Source: Phycisphaerales bacterium UBA2421 (GTDB taxonomy: Bacteria > Planctomycetota > Phycisphaerae > Tepidisphaerales > Tepidisphaeraceae). From it: a stretch of DNA of 42,588 nucleotides. Of this stretch, positions 15,904 to 25,704 are shown piece by piece. A program made the translations under genes and the position numbers. The stretch is taken from contig DDRH01000052.1 of NCBI GenBank assembly GCA_002343075.1, positions 1 through 42,588 of the forward strand, read 5' to 3'. The notes beneath the pieces were generated by a model. That model was not told where the DNA came from, made no database searches, and saw nothing but the letters and a program-made list of their open reading frames with translations. Positions within the stretch are counted from its first letter, which is position 1. Each line of letters begins with the position of its first letter.

Positions 15904-16806
15904 CTATTGCTCCCGCGCCAGCGCCCCGCGGGCGAGGCGGTCGACCAGCGCAGCGAAAGGAATCCCTGCGTGCGCTGCCGCCTCGGGAAGCAGGCTCTTT
16001 GGAGTGAAGCCGGGGAGGGTATTGATCTCAATCAAATACGGCCTGTTCTGATTGTCCACGATGACATCGACACGCGATAAGTCTCGACAGCCAACCACGT
16101 TATGCGCATCAAACGCCAAGTCCTGCACCAACTTCACGACATCACTGGGCAGGCCGGTCTCGAATCGGTGTTCAGTCTCCGAGCTCTTGTACTTCGCCTC
16201 AAAATCAAAGAACTCCGACTTCGGCACGATTCGGATTGGCGCCAGTGCGCGGTCTTCGAGAATACCGACGGTTAACTCTATGCCATTGATGAATTGTTCA
16301 ACGAGCGCGCGATCGTGTCGCGCCAGCACCTGTGCCAGCGCTGCCGAAGCGTTGGCGGGGGCTTCGGCGGGCGCTTTGCAGACAAAGACGTCAATGCTGC
16401 TCCCGCTGCCGATGGCTTTGACCACGCATGGCCCGTCAATCGTCGGATAAGTCTCACCCCGGCGGACCGTGTTCCATGCGGGGGTTGGCAGGCCAGAGGC
16501 CTTCCAGACTTCCTTGGTGGCAATCTTGTCGATTCCAATACGCGAGGCCCGGCTGCCTGAACCGACAAACCGCAACCGCCGCTGTTCGAGTATCTCCTGC
16601 AACTCGCCACTTTCACCAAATGCGCCATGAAGCACCGGAAAAATGACATCGGCGGGGTGATCCAGGCCGGAAAGTTCGGTCGGCGAAATGTCCGATTCAA
16701 AGACGACATGCCCGGCCTGTCGCAGCCCATCAGCAACGGCGGCCCCGCTGATCAGAGAAATTTCGCGTTCGGCACTCGGCCCGCCGCGGAGAACGGTAAT
16801 TTGCAT
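15904..16806 (-). CDS. ddl: D-alanine--D-alanine ligase
   Basis: This is a 300-residue ATP-grasp ligase that joins two D-Ala for the peptidoglycan stem peptide. The conserved N-terminus (VLRGGPSAEREISLISG) matches the family GGxSxEREVSLxSG motif. VLHGAFGESGELQ, CVVKAIGSGSSI, VEQFINGIELTVGIL and the metal-binding VIVDNQNRPYLIEINTLPGFTPKS with SL-P are all present. The length is normal for the DdlB type. It precedes ftsQ, as in many dcw clusters. Confidence 0.96.
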   Translation of the reverse strand: MQITVLRGGPSAEREISLISGAAVADGLRQAGHVVFESDISPTELSGLDHPADVIFPVLHGAFGESGELQEILEQRRLRFVGSGSRASRIGIDKIATKEVWKASGLPTPAWNTVRRGETYPTIDGPCVVKAIGSGSSIDVFVCKAPAEAPANASAALAQVLARHDRALVEQFINGIELTVGILEDRALAPIRIVPKSEFFDFEAKYKSSETEHRFETGLPSDVVKLVQDLAFDAHNVVGCRDLSRVDVIVDNQNRPYLIEINTLPGFTPKSLLPEAAAHAGIPFAALVDRLARGALAREQ

Positions 16807-16862
16807 GGGAGTGAATCTACCGCAAGACCGCCGCTCGGCAACACGACATGTTCTGGAACGCT

Positions 16863-17624
16863 TCAGAATCGCCGTCGAAGTGCGACGAAGCCAGCGCAGA
16901 ATCCGAGAAATGCAACCCCACTCGGTTCAGGAATGTTCTCACTTAGTGTGAGTGTGATCAGGTCCGCATACGGATACGACGGATCGACTTCTATCACGGG
17001 ATCAACCACGATCTGGAACTCACCGTCGGCATTGTCAACAAAAAATCCTCTGCCGAGGTAGTTCACTGCCCCAATCACGCCGAGGCGGGCAACATCTTGG
17101 TGGACGACATCGAACCCGTCACTGGCCGGTGTGTCAGGAAAACCTGCGGATGCCGATGCAAAGGCCGGGCTGGTGGGGTGGCTCGCATCATCCCAATATC
17201 GGGCGAACGCCTGCGCGCGACCGCTGCCCGAGGCACTGACTTCGGCGGCGGCAAAGATGCGAACCGGGATTGGCAGATCAGGGTCTGGCACCTCTCCGTC
17301 GAATCGAAAGAAATAGGTCGTGTTGCCAAAGACCTGGACTGGGGGGCCGAGGAAAGTGCCCTGGACATTGAGGTCGGCTGTGATGTCCACGGAGGGTTTG
17401 TTGCCTGCGGTGGTGATGACCTGCCAAGCGACCTGCCACGCGTTACCAGAGTCATCTGAAAACGACTCGTCAAAACTGATGGACTCGGGCAGATGATCGT
17501 TGGTTCCGCCGCTTTCAACGAACGAGGCAAGCGGCACTGGAGCTGCGAGCGCGACGCTCGATGGCAGCAGGATGCCGGAAAGTGCGGCAAGGATGGACAT
17601 CGGTTTGCAATGAAGCCGAGACAT
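16863..17624 (-). CDS. PEP-CTERM sorting-domain protein
   Basis: This encodes 253 residues. A signal peptide (MSILAALSGILLPSSVALAAP) is followed by a Ser/Asp/Gly-rich, beta-type extracellular region with no recognised enzyme domain. The end is the PEP-CTERM tripartite signal IPEPSGVAFLGFCAGFVALRRRF: the PEP motif, then a hydrophobic helix, then an Arg cluster. Such proteins are recognised by an exosortase and handed to the cell surface. A strong GAGGTGAT ribosome binding site precedes the ATG. It has no known link with peptidoglycan synthesis and interrupts the murB-ddl order. Confidence 0.85.
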   Translation of the reverse strand: MSRLHCKPMSILAALSGILLPSSVALAAPVPLASFVESGGTNDHLPESISFDESFSDDSGNAWQVAWQVITTAGNKPSVDITADLNVQGTFLGPPVQVFGNTTYFFRFDGEVPDPDLPIPVRIFAAAEVSASGSGRAQAFARYWDDASHPTSPAFASASAGFPDTPASDGFDVVHQDVARLGVIGAVNYLGRGFFVDNADGEFQIVVDPVIEVDPSYPYADLITLTLSENIPEPSGVAFLGFCAGFVALRRRF

Positions 17625-17731
17625 AGATCACCTCATGTAAAAGACGAGTTTTGAACGCAACAATAGCATGAAGGATACAAATGTGCGGGTGTGCAGTCGT
17701 CCGGTTTTCGCTTCAAGCACTTCCGGTTTTC

Positions 17732-18460
17732 TCAGGTCTGCCCGACAACGCGCAATACTGCGTCGAACAATTGGCGTGGTCGGGTAAACATCCCGGTGGC
17801 GCCGCGGTGCTGCGCCTGGCGTCGCCTCGGCACGTCCACAAACCCGGTGTAGAAGAAGAACGGTATGTCAGCGCGAATGTGTTTGACAGCGCGAAGCAAT
17901 GACCAGCCGCTTTCGGCGGGCGCGTCGCGATGGATGTCGCTGACGACGACGTGGTAGTGGGCGAGTTTCATGGCGCCAAGCGCGTCGAAGTTGTTTTGAT
18001 AGCTATCGACGACGATGCCTATCTCCGCAAGGCAGCGTCGTTCGATGACGTTGTTCAGCGGGCGGTCATCAACCCAGATCGCATGAAAGGTCGTGCCCGG
18101 CGAGCGGTGAGTCGGCAGAGGGCCGCGCACCTCACGCGGGCGCATACCGGTGACCTGGGTAAAAGCCTCATAGAACCGGCTGAGCGACCCAAAGCCGCTT
18201 TGCATCGCCACTTCAAGAACCGTCATCCGGGTGCCAGCCAGAAGACGCTCGGCGTGGTGCACGCGAAGCTCGGTCAGTCGGCCGACCAGCGTCTTTCCGG
18301 TCTGTCGGCGAAACAACGTCGCCCCATATCCCGCGCTTAGCCCGGCGGCGGCGGTGATGTCGGCGACCGAGACCAGATCACGGAAGTGACTCGACGCAAA
18401 CGCGTCCATCATCGCAACCAGTGACTCGACAGAATCTTGAGGGTGGTTTTGCGGCGGCAT
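17732..18460 (-). CDS. AraC-type HTH protein with C-terminal receiver-like domain
   Basis: This encodes 242 residues with unusual domain order. Residues 10-112 form an AraC/XylS double helix-turn-helix (VSVADITAAAGLSAGYGATLFRR, then VLEVAMQSGFGSLSRFYEAF, then the TGMRPREVR end). Residues 125-240 look like a response-regulator receiver: acidic pair Asp131-Asp132, presumed phospho-acceptor Asp175 in VVVSDIHRD, and Thr205. The conserved Lys-Pro near the end is Arg227-Pro. Receivers usually sit N-terminal to the DNA-binding part. A pseudo-receiver or altered phosphorylation is possible. It lies 66 bases after murB on the same strand. No cognate histidine kinase is in the window. Confidence 0.75.
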   Translation of the reverse strand: MPPQNHPQDSVESLVAMMDAFASSHFRDLVSVADITAAAGLSAGYGATLFRRQTGKTLVGRLTELRVHHAERLLAGTRMTVLEVAMQSGFGSLSRFYEAFTQVTGMRPREVRGPLPTHRSPGTTFHAIWVDDRPLNNVIERRCLAEIGIVVDSYQNNFDALGAMKLAHYHVVVSDIHRDAPAESGWSLLRAVKHIRADIPFFFYTGFVDVPRRRQAQHRGATGMFTRPRQLFDAVLRVVGQT

Positions 18461-18526
18461 GCGGCCCTGATCAACTCAGTAAAAGCGGCGTCCCGGCGAG
18501 ATATTCAATCGCAAGCTTGGTCGGGG

Positions 18527-19432
18527 TTACCGCTCGAACGGCCAAATCTGAACTTCTGTTTCCATCTCGATCTGGTTCCGCTCGAACACCTTTTCCTTAA
18601 TCAGCTTGATTAGTTTCATTACATCGTCGCTGGCGCAATCGGGATGGGCGATGATGAAGTTGGCATGCTTGTCGCTCACTTCGGCGTTGCCGACACGCAT
18701 GCCCTTTAGCCTCGCCTGATCGATGAGTGCTCCGGCGCTGAGGCCTCGCGGGTTCTTGAAAACACAGCCGCAGTTCTTCGTGTTCAGCGGCTGGGTATTA
18801 CGTTTATAGAACCAGATTTCCTTAGTTCGCTTCATGATCTTTTCGGGATCGTCTTCATCAAGTTCGAGTGTGGCATTCAAAATGAAGCGGGCCGCGATGT
18901 TTGTCTTGCGGTATTCAAAGACCAGATCGTCTTTAGTGCGGTCAAAAATGTTACCCTCGCCATCCATCACGCTGACTCGGTGAATCACCGCACCAAAGTC
19001 ACCAAATTTACCTCCCGCATTCATCCGAACCCCGCCGCCGACGGTGCCGGGGATACCGGCGAGGCACTCGATGCCAGCCAAGCCCTGTCGGCAGGTGCGT
19101 AGCAGCAGTTTTTGCATGTCCACGCCCGCGCCCACTTCCACGGTCGTCTTGTCGAAACTTACCCGCCGCCAGAATTCGTCGCTTAAGCGAAACACGGCGC
19201 CATCGACGCCGCTGTCCTGCACCAGCAGATTAGCGCCGAGGCCCAGCACATAGATCGGGACCGAGTTCTCATTGCACCGTCGCACCGCCTCCTGCAATTC
19301 TTCGGTGTTGCGAGGCGTGACGAAGTACCGGGCCGGTCCGCCGATGCGATACCAGGTATGCGCGCGGAGCGAAACATGTTCGCCGACAAATCCTTCGAGG
19401 CCGGCAAATGGTTTGTTGGATACAAGGTTCAT
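18527..19432 (-). CDS. murB: UDP-N-acetylenolpyruvoylglucosamine reductase MurB
   Basis: This is a 301-residue FAD enzyme that reduces UDP-GlcNAc-enolpyruvate to UDP-MurNAc. The FAD-binding PCMH fold is seen in TWYRIGGPARYFVTP, VLGLGANLLVQDSG and GIPGTVGGGVRMNAGG. The second-half domain carries YRKTN and the active-site loop NCGCVFKNP, where Cys stands in place of the proton-donating Ser of E. coli MurB. Cys at this site also occurs in other type II enzymes. It follows murC by about 120 bases on the same strand. Confidence 0.96.
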   Translation of the reverse strand: MNLVSNKPFAGLEGFVGEHVSLRAHTWYRIGGPARYFVTPRNTEELQEAVRRCNENSVPIYVLGLGANLLVQDSGVDGAVFRLSDEFWRRVSFDKTTVEVGAGVDMQKLLLRTCRQGLAGIECLAGIPGTVGGGVRMNAGGKFGDFGAVIHRVSVMDGEGNIFDRTKDDLVFEYRKTNIAARFILNATLELDEDDPEKIMKRTKEIWFYKRNTQPLNTKNCGCVFKNPRGLSAGALIDQARLKGMRVGNAEVSDKHANFIIAHPDCASDDVMKLIKLIKEKVFERNQIEMETEVQIWPFER

Positions 19433-19550
19433 CGCGCTGCTCAGGTCAGATTCTCAATTTCCCGCCCAAGAATTCAATGGGGCCGAGCGACGCATGTGGA
19501 TAATGATTGGTGCCATTTCCCAGGATTGGCTCGAGAGACATGTGATAAGC

Positions 19551-21026
19551 CTACTGTGCGATCTTCATTTCGCGGTCGGCAAGCACGTCGCGGCCAATCT
19601 CCCAGACATTTCCCGCCCCCATCGTCACTACCAGATCGCCGGGCTGCACGATCGAGCGCACATGGTCGGTCACCTGCTCAAAGGTGGCCAGAAAGACGGC
19701 CTCTTTTCCTCGCTCCTCAAGCTTTCGCGCGAGCATGGCTGCGCTGATCGACCTTCGATCGGCCTCGGTATCGCGGACGAAGTAGATCTCGGGCATGATT
19801 ACAAGGTCAGCGTGTGTAAAGGACCGCGCAAAATCGTCCATCAGGAGCCGCGTTCGGCTTGCCTGATGCGGCTGGAAAACACAGATAAGCCGCTTGGGTT
19901 GATAGCGATCGCGGATCGCTTCGAGTGTGGCCCTAATCTCGGTGGGATGATGGCCGTAATCGTCAACGACGGTAACTCCTGCAGCGTGGCCGAGCTCGGT
20001 CATGCGCCGGTCGACGCCGCTGAAGCTGCCCAGGGCATCGGCGGCAGCCTGGGGCGAGGCTCCGCAGGCGCAGCAGGCGGCAATGGCCAGCGTGGCGTTG
20101 CTTAGATTATGCCGGCCCGCAACTGCCAATTGCAGATCCGCAACGTGCGCACCGCGATGAAACACCTGCCCGCCGTGACACCCGCGGGTCAGTCCGGTTG
20201 ACTTGGTCGTCCATTCGGCTTCCGTCTCGAGCGCGCACCATTCGATGGGCGTATCCAGAACATGCAACGCCGAAGCGACATGATCCTCGGCGGCGGCGAT
20301 GATCTTCCCGTCGAGCGGGACGAGCCGCGCGAAATGTCGAAATGAGGCGATGATGTCCTCGATGTCGCGGTAACAATCCAAATGGTCGGCGTCAATGTTG
20401 GTGATAACAGCAATGCGCGGCTTGAGGGCGTGAAACGACCGGTCATACTCGCAAGCCTCGGCGACGAAGGGCGACCCGGTCCCGCTGCGACTGCCGCCGC
20501 CAAGTTGCGGCACGGTGCCCCCGACGACGAAACTCGGGTCCATGCCGCATCGAAGCAGGGTGTGTGCGATCATGGCGGTGGTGGTGGATTTGCCGTGCGT
20601 TCCCGCGACCGCAATTCCCAGGTGTTCGCTCATTACTTCGCCGAGAAGCTGCGCATATTTGACGGTTCGCAGCCCGAGCCGCCCGGCGATCTGAAACTCG
20701 ACATTGGTCGCAGGTACCGCCGCCGTGCGGACGACCAGATCGACATCGTGGCACAAGAGTTCGCCTAGTTGATCTCGTGTAATTCGCGCACCTTGCTCGA
20801 CCAGCTTGAGCGTTTGATCGTTGGGGGTTGGCTCCGACCCGGTGACAATCGCCCCGCGGTCCATGAGCATTCGGGCTAGGCCGCTCATACCGGAGCCGCC
20901 AATTCCAATAAAATGAACGCGCTTGCCAGTAAAGAGACTGGCCGGCCGCGCCTCCGTTCGCGATTCGGCAGATGGTGTGATCACAGTTTGAGGTATCGTA
21001 CTTTCGTCGTCGACGGAATCAACCAA
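19551..21026 (-). CDS. murC: UDP-N-acetylmuramate--L-alanine ligase MurC
   Basis: This encodes up to 491 residues of the Mur ligase family. It adds L-Ala to UDP-MurNAc. The N-terminal Rossmann motif HFIGIGGSGMSGLA, the ATP loop AGTHGKSTTT, EACEYDRSF, TNIDADHLD, and the C-terminal VVDDYGHHPTEIRATLEA and FQPHQASRT segments are diagnostic for MurC rather than MurD/E/F. The given start is a TTG. A GTG at 20984 gives a 477-residue protein and may be the real start, since the first residues are low-complexity. It opens the minus-strand wall operon and diverges from the DHH gene. Confidence 0.95.
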   Translation of the reverse strand: MVDSVDDESTIPQTVITPSAESRTEARPASLFTGKRVHFIGIGGSGMSGLARMLMDRGAIVTGSEPTPNDQTLKLVEQGARITRDQLGELLCHDVDLVVRTAAVPATNVEFQIAGRLGLRTVKYAQLLGEVMSEHLGIAVAGTHGKSTTTAMIAHTLLRCGMDPSFVVGGTVPQLGGGSRSGTGSPFVAEACEYDRSFHALKPRIAVITNIDADHLDCYRDIEDIIASFRHFARLVPLDGKIIAAAEDHVASALHVLDTPIEWCALETEAEWTTKSTGLTRGCHGGQVFHRGAHVADLQLAVAGRHNLSNATLAIAACCACGASPQAAADALGSFSGVDRRMTELGHAAGVTVVDDYGHHPTEIRATLEAIRDRYQPKRLICVFQPHQASRTRLLMDDFARSFTHADLVIMPEIYFVRDTEADRRSISAAMLARKLEERGKEAVFLATFEQVTDHVRSIVQPGDLVVTMGAGNVWEIGRDVLADREMKIAQ

Positions 21027-21467
21027 AAAGCGAAGTCATTCGGCGGGCAAGTTTTCATCGACAGCAGGGGAAGCTGTCGTGTAATTCTAGCCTCGATGCG
21101 GTTCTCACCGCTCGGAAATGTTGGAGAGATGCTTGGCGCGTCGGCATTGGCACACCACTGGTTGCGTTGAATCACACGGCCAGCGGGGTGGCGAGCGCAT
21201 CGAGCGGTGGATGTTCTGAGTGGTAATGTCCGGCTCGGCGAATTGGTTCAACGCGTCGCCCGATGCGCAATTATCAAGCGTGCCTTCGTTTCGAACACCG
21301 CAGAAGATTTATCGGTCGGGCGAGCCGCAGCAGAGTCGAGGCTCAGAACCGCTTCGGGGCGGTCTTACCGGACTGGTGCGTAAGTCCTTAATTTACAATG
21401 ATTTCAGGTCGATCAAATCGTTATCTTGGCGGGCGCGCGCCGGGTTGGTTCCTATAGTTGTTCTGGA
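21027..21467. other. Divergent intergenic region between murC and the DHH phosphoesterase gene
   Basis: About 440 bases separate the two halves of the split dcw cluster. Both directions need a promoter here. I see no convincing gene, tRNA or terminator, and no promoter good enough to mark. Short open frames here lack coding character. Confidence 0.4.
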
Positions 21468-22568
21468 ATGATGACGGCATTTGTAGAGTCTTGCGTTGAC
21501 ACGGTTACGGGTTCTGCCCGCAAAGCCGAACGCGCCACCCGCGGCCGAGGGAAGGCGAAGAGGTTGCTGCGCGCGCTGGCGGGGAAGCCCAACATTCTCG
21601 TCACCACCCATATTCATCCCGACCCGGACGCGCTGGCAAGCTGTATCGCCATGCGACACTTTCTGCGTGAGAGGTTGCCCGACGCAAAGGTGGATGTCTC
21701 CATCCGCGGGCCGATCGGTGGGGGTGTCAACGATGCGTTCAATCGATATGTTAACCTCAATGCCCTGACGTGGAACCCAATTCTCGTCAAGCAGTACGAC
21801 GCGGTTGTGCTCCTCGACGTACAGCCCAACTTTGCCTACAACCCGCTGCCGCAAGATGTTGCCGCGACAGTGATTGTCGATCACCATCGCTCGCGTGGCC
21901 GCCGGCCGCCGGGGGAGTTTGTCGATATTCGGCCCGACATCGGGAGTACCTGCTCAATCGTATTCAGTTACTTCATGGAGCTTGACGTTACCATCCCACC
22001 GGAGTTGGCGACGACGCTACTTTACGGCATCGAGTCCGACCTCGCCGGCGCCGCGGGCACACCTGCGACCCTCGACAACATGGCGCTGTCGAGCCTGACC
22101 TTACTCGCCGACACGCAAAAGCTTTACCAGTTGCGTTATGTAACCCTGCCGCAGAGCTATTTCGTGGCATATGCCAATGGCATCAACAACGCGACGTGGT
22201 TTGAGACAGTGATGACGACGCATATCGGTGAAATCGACTCAGCCGAGTCGCCCGCGGTGATCGCCGACTTTCTACTGCGGTTTGATCCGGTCTCTTGGAC
22301 GCTCGTCACCGCAACACAAGGAAACAAGCTCTTACTGAGCCTGCGCACCCGAGCAAAGGACCGCAGCGCCGGCGATTTGATGAAGCGGCTCCTGCACAAG
22401 CTAGGCGAGGGTGGCGGCCATCGTACCAAGGCGGGTGGGTTCATTGCGGTCACCGGCGAGTCCCCCGGGGAAGTCGAAAAACATCGCAAGACATTGCAAC
22501 GGCGGTTATTGCGCTGCCTGAAAATCAAAGATTCTTCCGCCAAGCCACTTGTATCCTCAAAATCGTAG
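21468..22568 (+). CDS. DHH/DHHA1 phosphoesterase (NrnA-like)
   Basis: This encodes about 366 residues of the DHH family. The N-terminal catalytic domain carries THIHPDPDALAS (metal-binding DxD), LLDVQP, VDHH, and a later Asp in GIESDLAG. The C-terminal DHHA1 domain ends with the nucleotide-binding GEGGGHRTKAGGF loop. NrnA-type enzymes degrade oligoribonucleotides and may dephosphorylate 3-prime-phosphoadenosine-5-prime-phosphate. The exact substrate cannot be decided here. The start is one of two adjacent ATGs at 21468 and 21471. An open frame from 21426 is less likely. It lies 180 bases before murE on the same strand. Confidence 0.85.
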   Translation: MMTAFVESCVDTVTGSARKAERATRGRGKAKRLLRALAGKPNILVTTHIHPDPDALASCIAMRHFLRERLPDAKVDVSIRGPIGGGVNDAFNRYVNLNALTWNPILVKQYDAVVLLDVQPNFAYNPLPQDVAATVIVDHHRSRGRRPPGEFVDIRPDIGSTCSIVFSYFMELDVTIPPELATTLLYGIESDLAGAAGTPATLDNMALSSLTLLADTQKLYQLRYVTLPQSYFVAYANGINNATWFETVMTTHIGEIDSAESPAVIADFLLRFDPVSWTLVTATQGNKLLLSLRTRAKDRSAGDLMKRLLHKLGEGGGHRTKAGGFIAVTGESPGEVEKHRKTLQRRLLRCLKIKDSSAKPLVSSKS

Positions 22569-22747
22569 CCGAACGCACGATAGAGACATGGCCGATGGAT
22601 CCGATGGAACGGTTTCGGAAGTCCCAAGCCGATTACCAGGACAATTGATTCTCTGCAGTCATTTTGCTACGTTTCAAAGGTTGATCGCGGGTCGGATGCC
22701 CGCTGCCATTCCTGAATTCAGAACGCAGGAGGACATGGAGGTCCTGA

Positions 22748-24211
22748 ATGCTTCTGCGAGATTTGTTTCAACAGTTTGATCCCACTCTCAACTTGATGCG
22801 CCTGCCGGATGCTCGTGTGACGGCAGTCACAGAAGATTCCCGGCGCGTTGTTCCAGGCAGCATCTTTGTCGCTCGGGCGGGCACGGTAACTGATGGCTCA
22901 AGATACATTGCCGACGCCGCTCGCCGGGGGGCGGTGGTGGTGGTGGCGGGGCAGACAGTTGCGGGGGCGCGCGTTCCGATCATCGTCGTTCCCGATCCCG
23001 CCGCCGCAACGTCAATTCTAGCACACAAGCTGGCTGGAAATCCCAGTCATTCGATGAACGTGATTGGCGTGACCGGAACCAACGGGAAGACGACCGTCAC
23101 CTATCTCATCCGGCAGATTCTGAACCACTTCGAGAAGAAGTGTGGCATGATCGGAACGGTCGAAATCGACGACGGGCAGAAGACATTCTTAAGCGACATG
23201 ACAACGCCTGCAGCGGTTGATGTCGCGGCGATGCTCGGGCGCATGCGCGATCACGGATGCGATGCTTGCGCGATGGAGACTTCAAGCCACGCCCTGTGCC
23301 AGGGAAGGGTGGCGGCGGTCCGATATTCTGCGGCGGTGTTTACGAACCTCACTGGCGATCATCTGGACTATCACGGCTCAATGGACGACTACGCCGCCGC
23401 AAAGTCCCGACTCTTTTCGATGCTCGATCAGGACGGAGTAGCGATCGTCAATGCCGACGATGCGTGGTCGGTAAGGATGCTCAAGGATTGCAAGTCGGTG
23501 CATCCGTTGCGGTTTGGCATTCGTAACCGCGCCGACTACATGGCGCGCGATCTGTCATTTACCGCCGCCGGTACGCAGTTTGTGCTCGATACGCCCGACG
23601 GTTGCACCCCCGTCAAGACTCGGCTGATCGGCAGGCACAATGTAGAGAATGTGCTCGCTGCTGCAGCGGTGTGTGCAGAACTGTTCGGATTGACTGTGCA
23701 TCAACTGGCGAATGTGTTTCAGGACCTGACGGGCGCACCGGGCCGGCTCCAGCGGGTGGATGCTGGCCAGCCGTTTACGGTGTTGGTTGACTACGCCCAT
23801 ACGGACGATGCACTGCGGAATGTGTTATCGGCGCTACGTCCGATTTGCCGCGGGAAGCTGCATGTGCTGTTTGGTGCCGGCGGAGATCGGGACAGGACAA
23901 AACGCCCGCGAATGGCCTCGGTGGTTGCCCAGTTCGCTGATACGATGATCATCACCAGCGACAATCCAAGGACCGAGAATCCGCGCGCGATCATCGACGA
24001 AATTCTTTCCGGCCTGCCTGCCGATAGAAGGGAGTCGGTAACGGTTGAACCGGACCGACGCGTGGCGATTTCGATGATCCTCTCGCAACCCGGACCAAGC
24101 GATGTCGTTCTCATCGCGGGCAAGGGGCACGAAAACTATCAGATTTTGGGAATTGAAAGAACGCACTTTGATGACTGTGAAGAAGTTCGCTCCCTGTTGC
24201 AGGGGTCGTAA
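22748..24211 (+). CDS. murE: UDP-MurNAc-L-Ala-D-Glu ligase MurE (meso-diaminopimelate type)
   Basis: This is a 487-residue Mur ligase that adds the third residue of the stem peptide. The ATP loop GVTGTNGKTTV, ETSSHAL, TNLTGDHLDYHG, the long Arg/Asp-rich GAGGDRDRTKRP and the specificity motif SDNPRTENP are visible. DNPR is the known signature of enzymes using meso-diaminopimelate, so the peptidoglycan should be of the DAP type. A GGAGG lies a little upstream of the ATG. murF follows after 75 bases. Confidence 0.96.
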   Translation: MLLRDLFQQFDPTLNLMRLPDARVTAVTEDSRRVVPGSIFVARAGTVTDGSRYIADAARRGAVVVVAGQTVAGARVPIIVVPDPAAATSILAHKLAGNPSHSMNVIGVTGTNGKTTVTYLIRQILNHFEKKCGMIGTVEIDDGQKTFLSDMTTPAAVDVAAMLGRMRDHGCDACAMETSSHALCQGRVAAVRYSAAVFTNLTGDHLDYHGSMDDYAAAKSRLFSMLDQDGVAIVNADDAWSVRMLKDCKSVHPLRFGIRNRADYMARDLSFTAAGTQFVLDTPDGCTPVKTRLIGRHNVENVLAAAAVCAELFGLTVHQLANVFQDLTGAPGRLQRVDAGQPFTVLVDYAHTDDALRNVLSALRPICRGKLHVLFGAGGDRDRTKRPRMASVVAQFADTMIITSDNPRTENPRAIIDEILSGLPADRRESVTVEPDRRVAISMILSQPGPSDVVLIAGKGHENYQILGIERTHFDDCEEVRSLLQGS

Positions 24212-24286
24212 TGGTAAGCTGAACGTGACGGTCACTGCGTTGATGACTGTGGCGGAACGCGGCAGGAAGACCGGCGGGATGTCAGT

Positions 24287-25690
24287 ATGAAGCAGTTGAA
24301 CCTGGAAACCATTCGCCGCGTGACCGGCGGCAAGCCGTTGTGCGTCCTGCCGCGTGAGGTTTGCGTTGAGGCCATCAGCACCGACAGCCGTAAACTGCCG
24401 CCGGGTGCCGTATTTCTGGCATTGAAGGGCGAAAAGTTCGACGGACATCACTACCTCCCCGAGGTCGCCGCTGCCGGCGCGGTGGGGGCGATTGTTGAAG
24501 ATCGTTCGTGCAACGCCCCGGACAATCTGCCTTTGATTCAAGTAGACAATGCCCGGCTCGCGCTAGGGAAGCTCGGCCGGTACGTCCGACAACAGTTTAC
24601 TGGCAAAGTGGTCGCTGTCGCCGGAAGTAACGGAAAGACCTCGACTAAGAACCTGATTCACTCGGCATTATCGGGCAAGCTCTATGGGAGCATGTCTCCG
24701 AAGAGCTTCAACAATGACATAGGCGTCCCAATCACTCTGCTCGAAGCCGATGCGGCACAGGATTACCTTGTGCTGGAAATGGGGACGAATCATCCAGGCG
24801 AGATTGCCACGCTAGCAGGGATCGGTTTGCCTGACATCGCGGTGATCACGAACTGCTCTGCGGAACACCTGGAATACCTGGGCGACCTTGCCGGCGTTCG
24901 AAGAGAGAATGCCTGCATTGTGCAAGGGCTTGATGCAAAGGGTCTGCTTGTGGCCAACGGCGACGACCCGGCGTTGCTGGATGCGGTCAGTAGCTACTCT
25001 GGAAGGCGAATCACATTTGGATTTGAACCGCACAACGATCTCTTCGCCGCCGATGTTGTTGCAGGTGAAGATGGCGTGCGATTTAGGCTCAATGGCAGCA
25101 AGACCGAGTACTTCGTGCCGCTCCTCGGAAAGCACACAGCCTGCAACGCGCTTGCCGCGATTGCGGTGGCGCGTCGGCTTGGACTGAGCGACAAGGAGAT
25201 TGGGGCGCATCTTGCCGCAGCACGCGGGCCGGATATGCGCCTTCAACTGCTGCAGTTCGGGGGCGTACAGGTATTGAATGACGCCTACAACGCCAATCCC
25301 GCCAGCATGCAGGCTGCGCTTGACACGTTTCAGAATCTCCCTACCGAGGGCCGTCGCATTGCCGTGCTGGGTGATATGCGAGAGCTGGGGCACACGAGTG
25401 AGCGATATCACAGGGAAGCCGGCTTCTGGGCCGCCGCCGCAAGGCTCGATGTGCTTGCGTGCGTCGGCCACCAGGCGAGGCTTCTTGCCGAGTCTGCCCA
25501 AAGCTGTGGGATGGCGTCAGGACGCATTCACTGTTTCGATGATTCATCCACCGCGAGCAAGGTTGTGCCGAGATGGCTGCAGCAGGGCGATATCGTCCTT
25601 CTCAAGGCCAGCCGCGGGCTTCGCCTGGAGTTGATAGCGCGTGAGATTCAGCAGTCGCGCGAGCCTTCCTCCGCCGCGGTCCCGAACTAG
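24287..25690 (+). CDS. murF: UDP-MurNAc-tripeptide--D-Ala-D-Ala ligase MurF
   Basis: This is a 467-residue Mur ligase that attaches the D-Ala-D-Ala dipeptide made by Ddl. The diagnostic parts are STDSRKLPPGAVFLALKGEKFDGH in the N-domain, the ATP loop AGSNGKTSTKN, KSFNNDIGVPITLL, LEMGTNHPGEI, and NDAYNANPASMQAALDT in the C-domain. The length is normal for the family. It sits between murE and mraY, only 14 bases before the latter, so the three are co-transcribed. Confidence 0.97.
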   Translation: MKQLNLETIRRVTGGKPLCVLPREVCVEAISTDSRKLPPGAVFLALKGEKFDGHHYLPEVAAAGAVGAIVEDRSCNAPDNLPLIQVDNARLALGKLGRYVRQQFTGKVVAVAGSNGKTSTKNLIHSALSGKLYGSMSPKSFNNDIGVPITLLEADAAQDYLVLEMGTNHPGEIATLAGIGLPDIAVITNCSAEHLEYLGDLAGVRRENACIVQGLDAKGLLVANGDDPALLDAVSSYSGRRITFGFEPHNDLFAADVVAGEDGVRFRLNGSKTEYFVPLLGKHTACNALAAIAVARRLGLSDKEIGAHLAAARGPDMRLQLLQFGGVQVLNDAYNANPASMQAALDTFQNLPTEGRRIAVLGDMRELGHTSERYHREAGFWAAAARLDVLACVGHQARLLAESAQSCGMASGRIHCFDDSSTASKVVPRWLQQGDIVLLKASRGLRLELIAREIQQSREPSSAAVPN

Positions 25691-25704
25691 GCGGTGCCGG
25701 CGCG

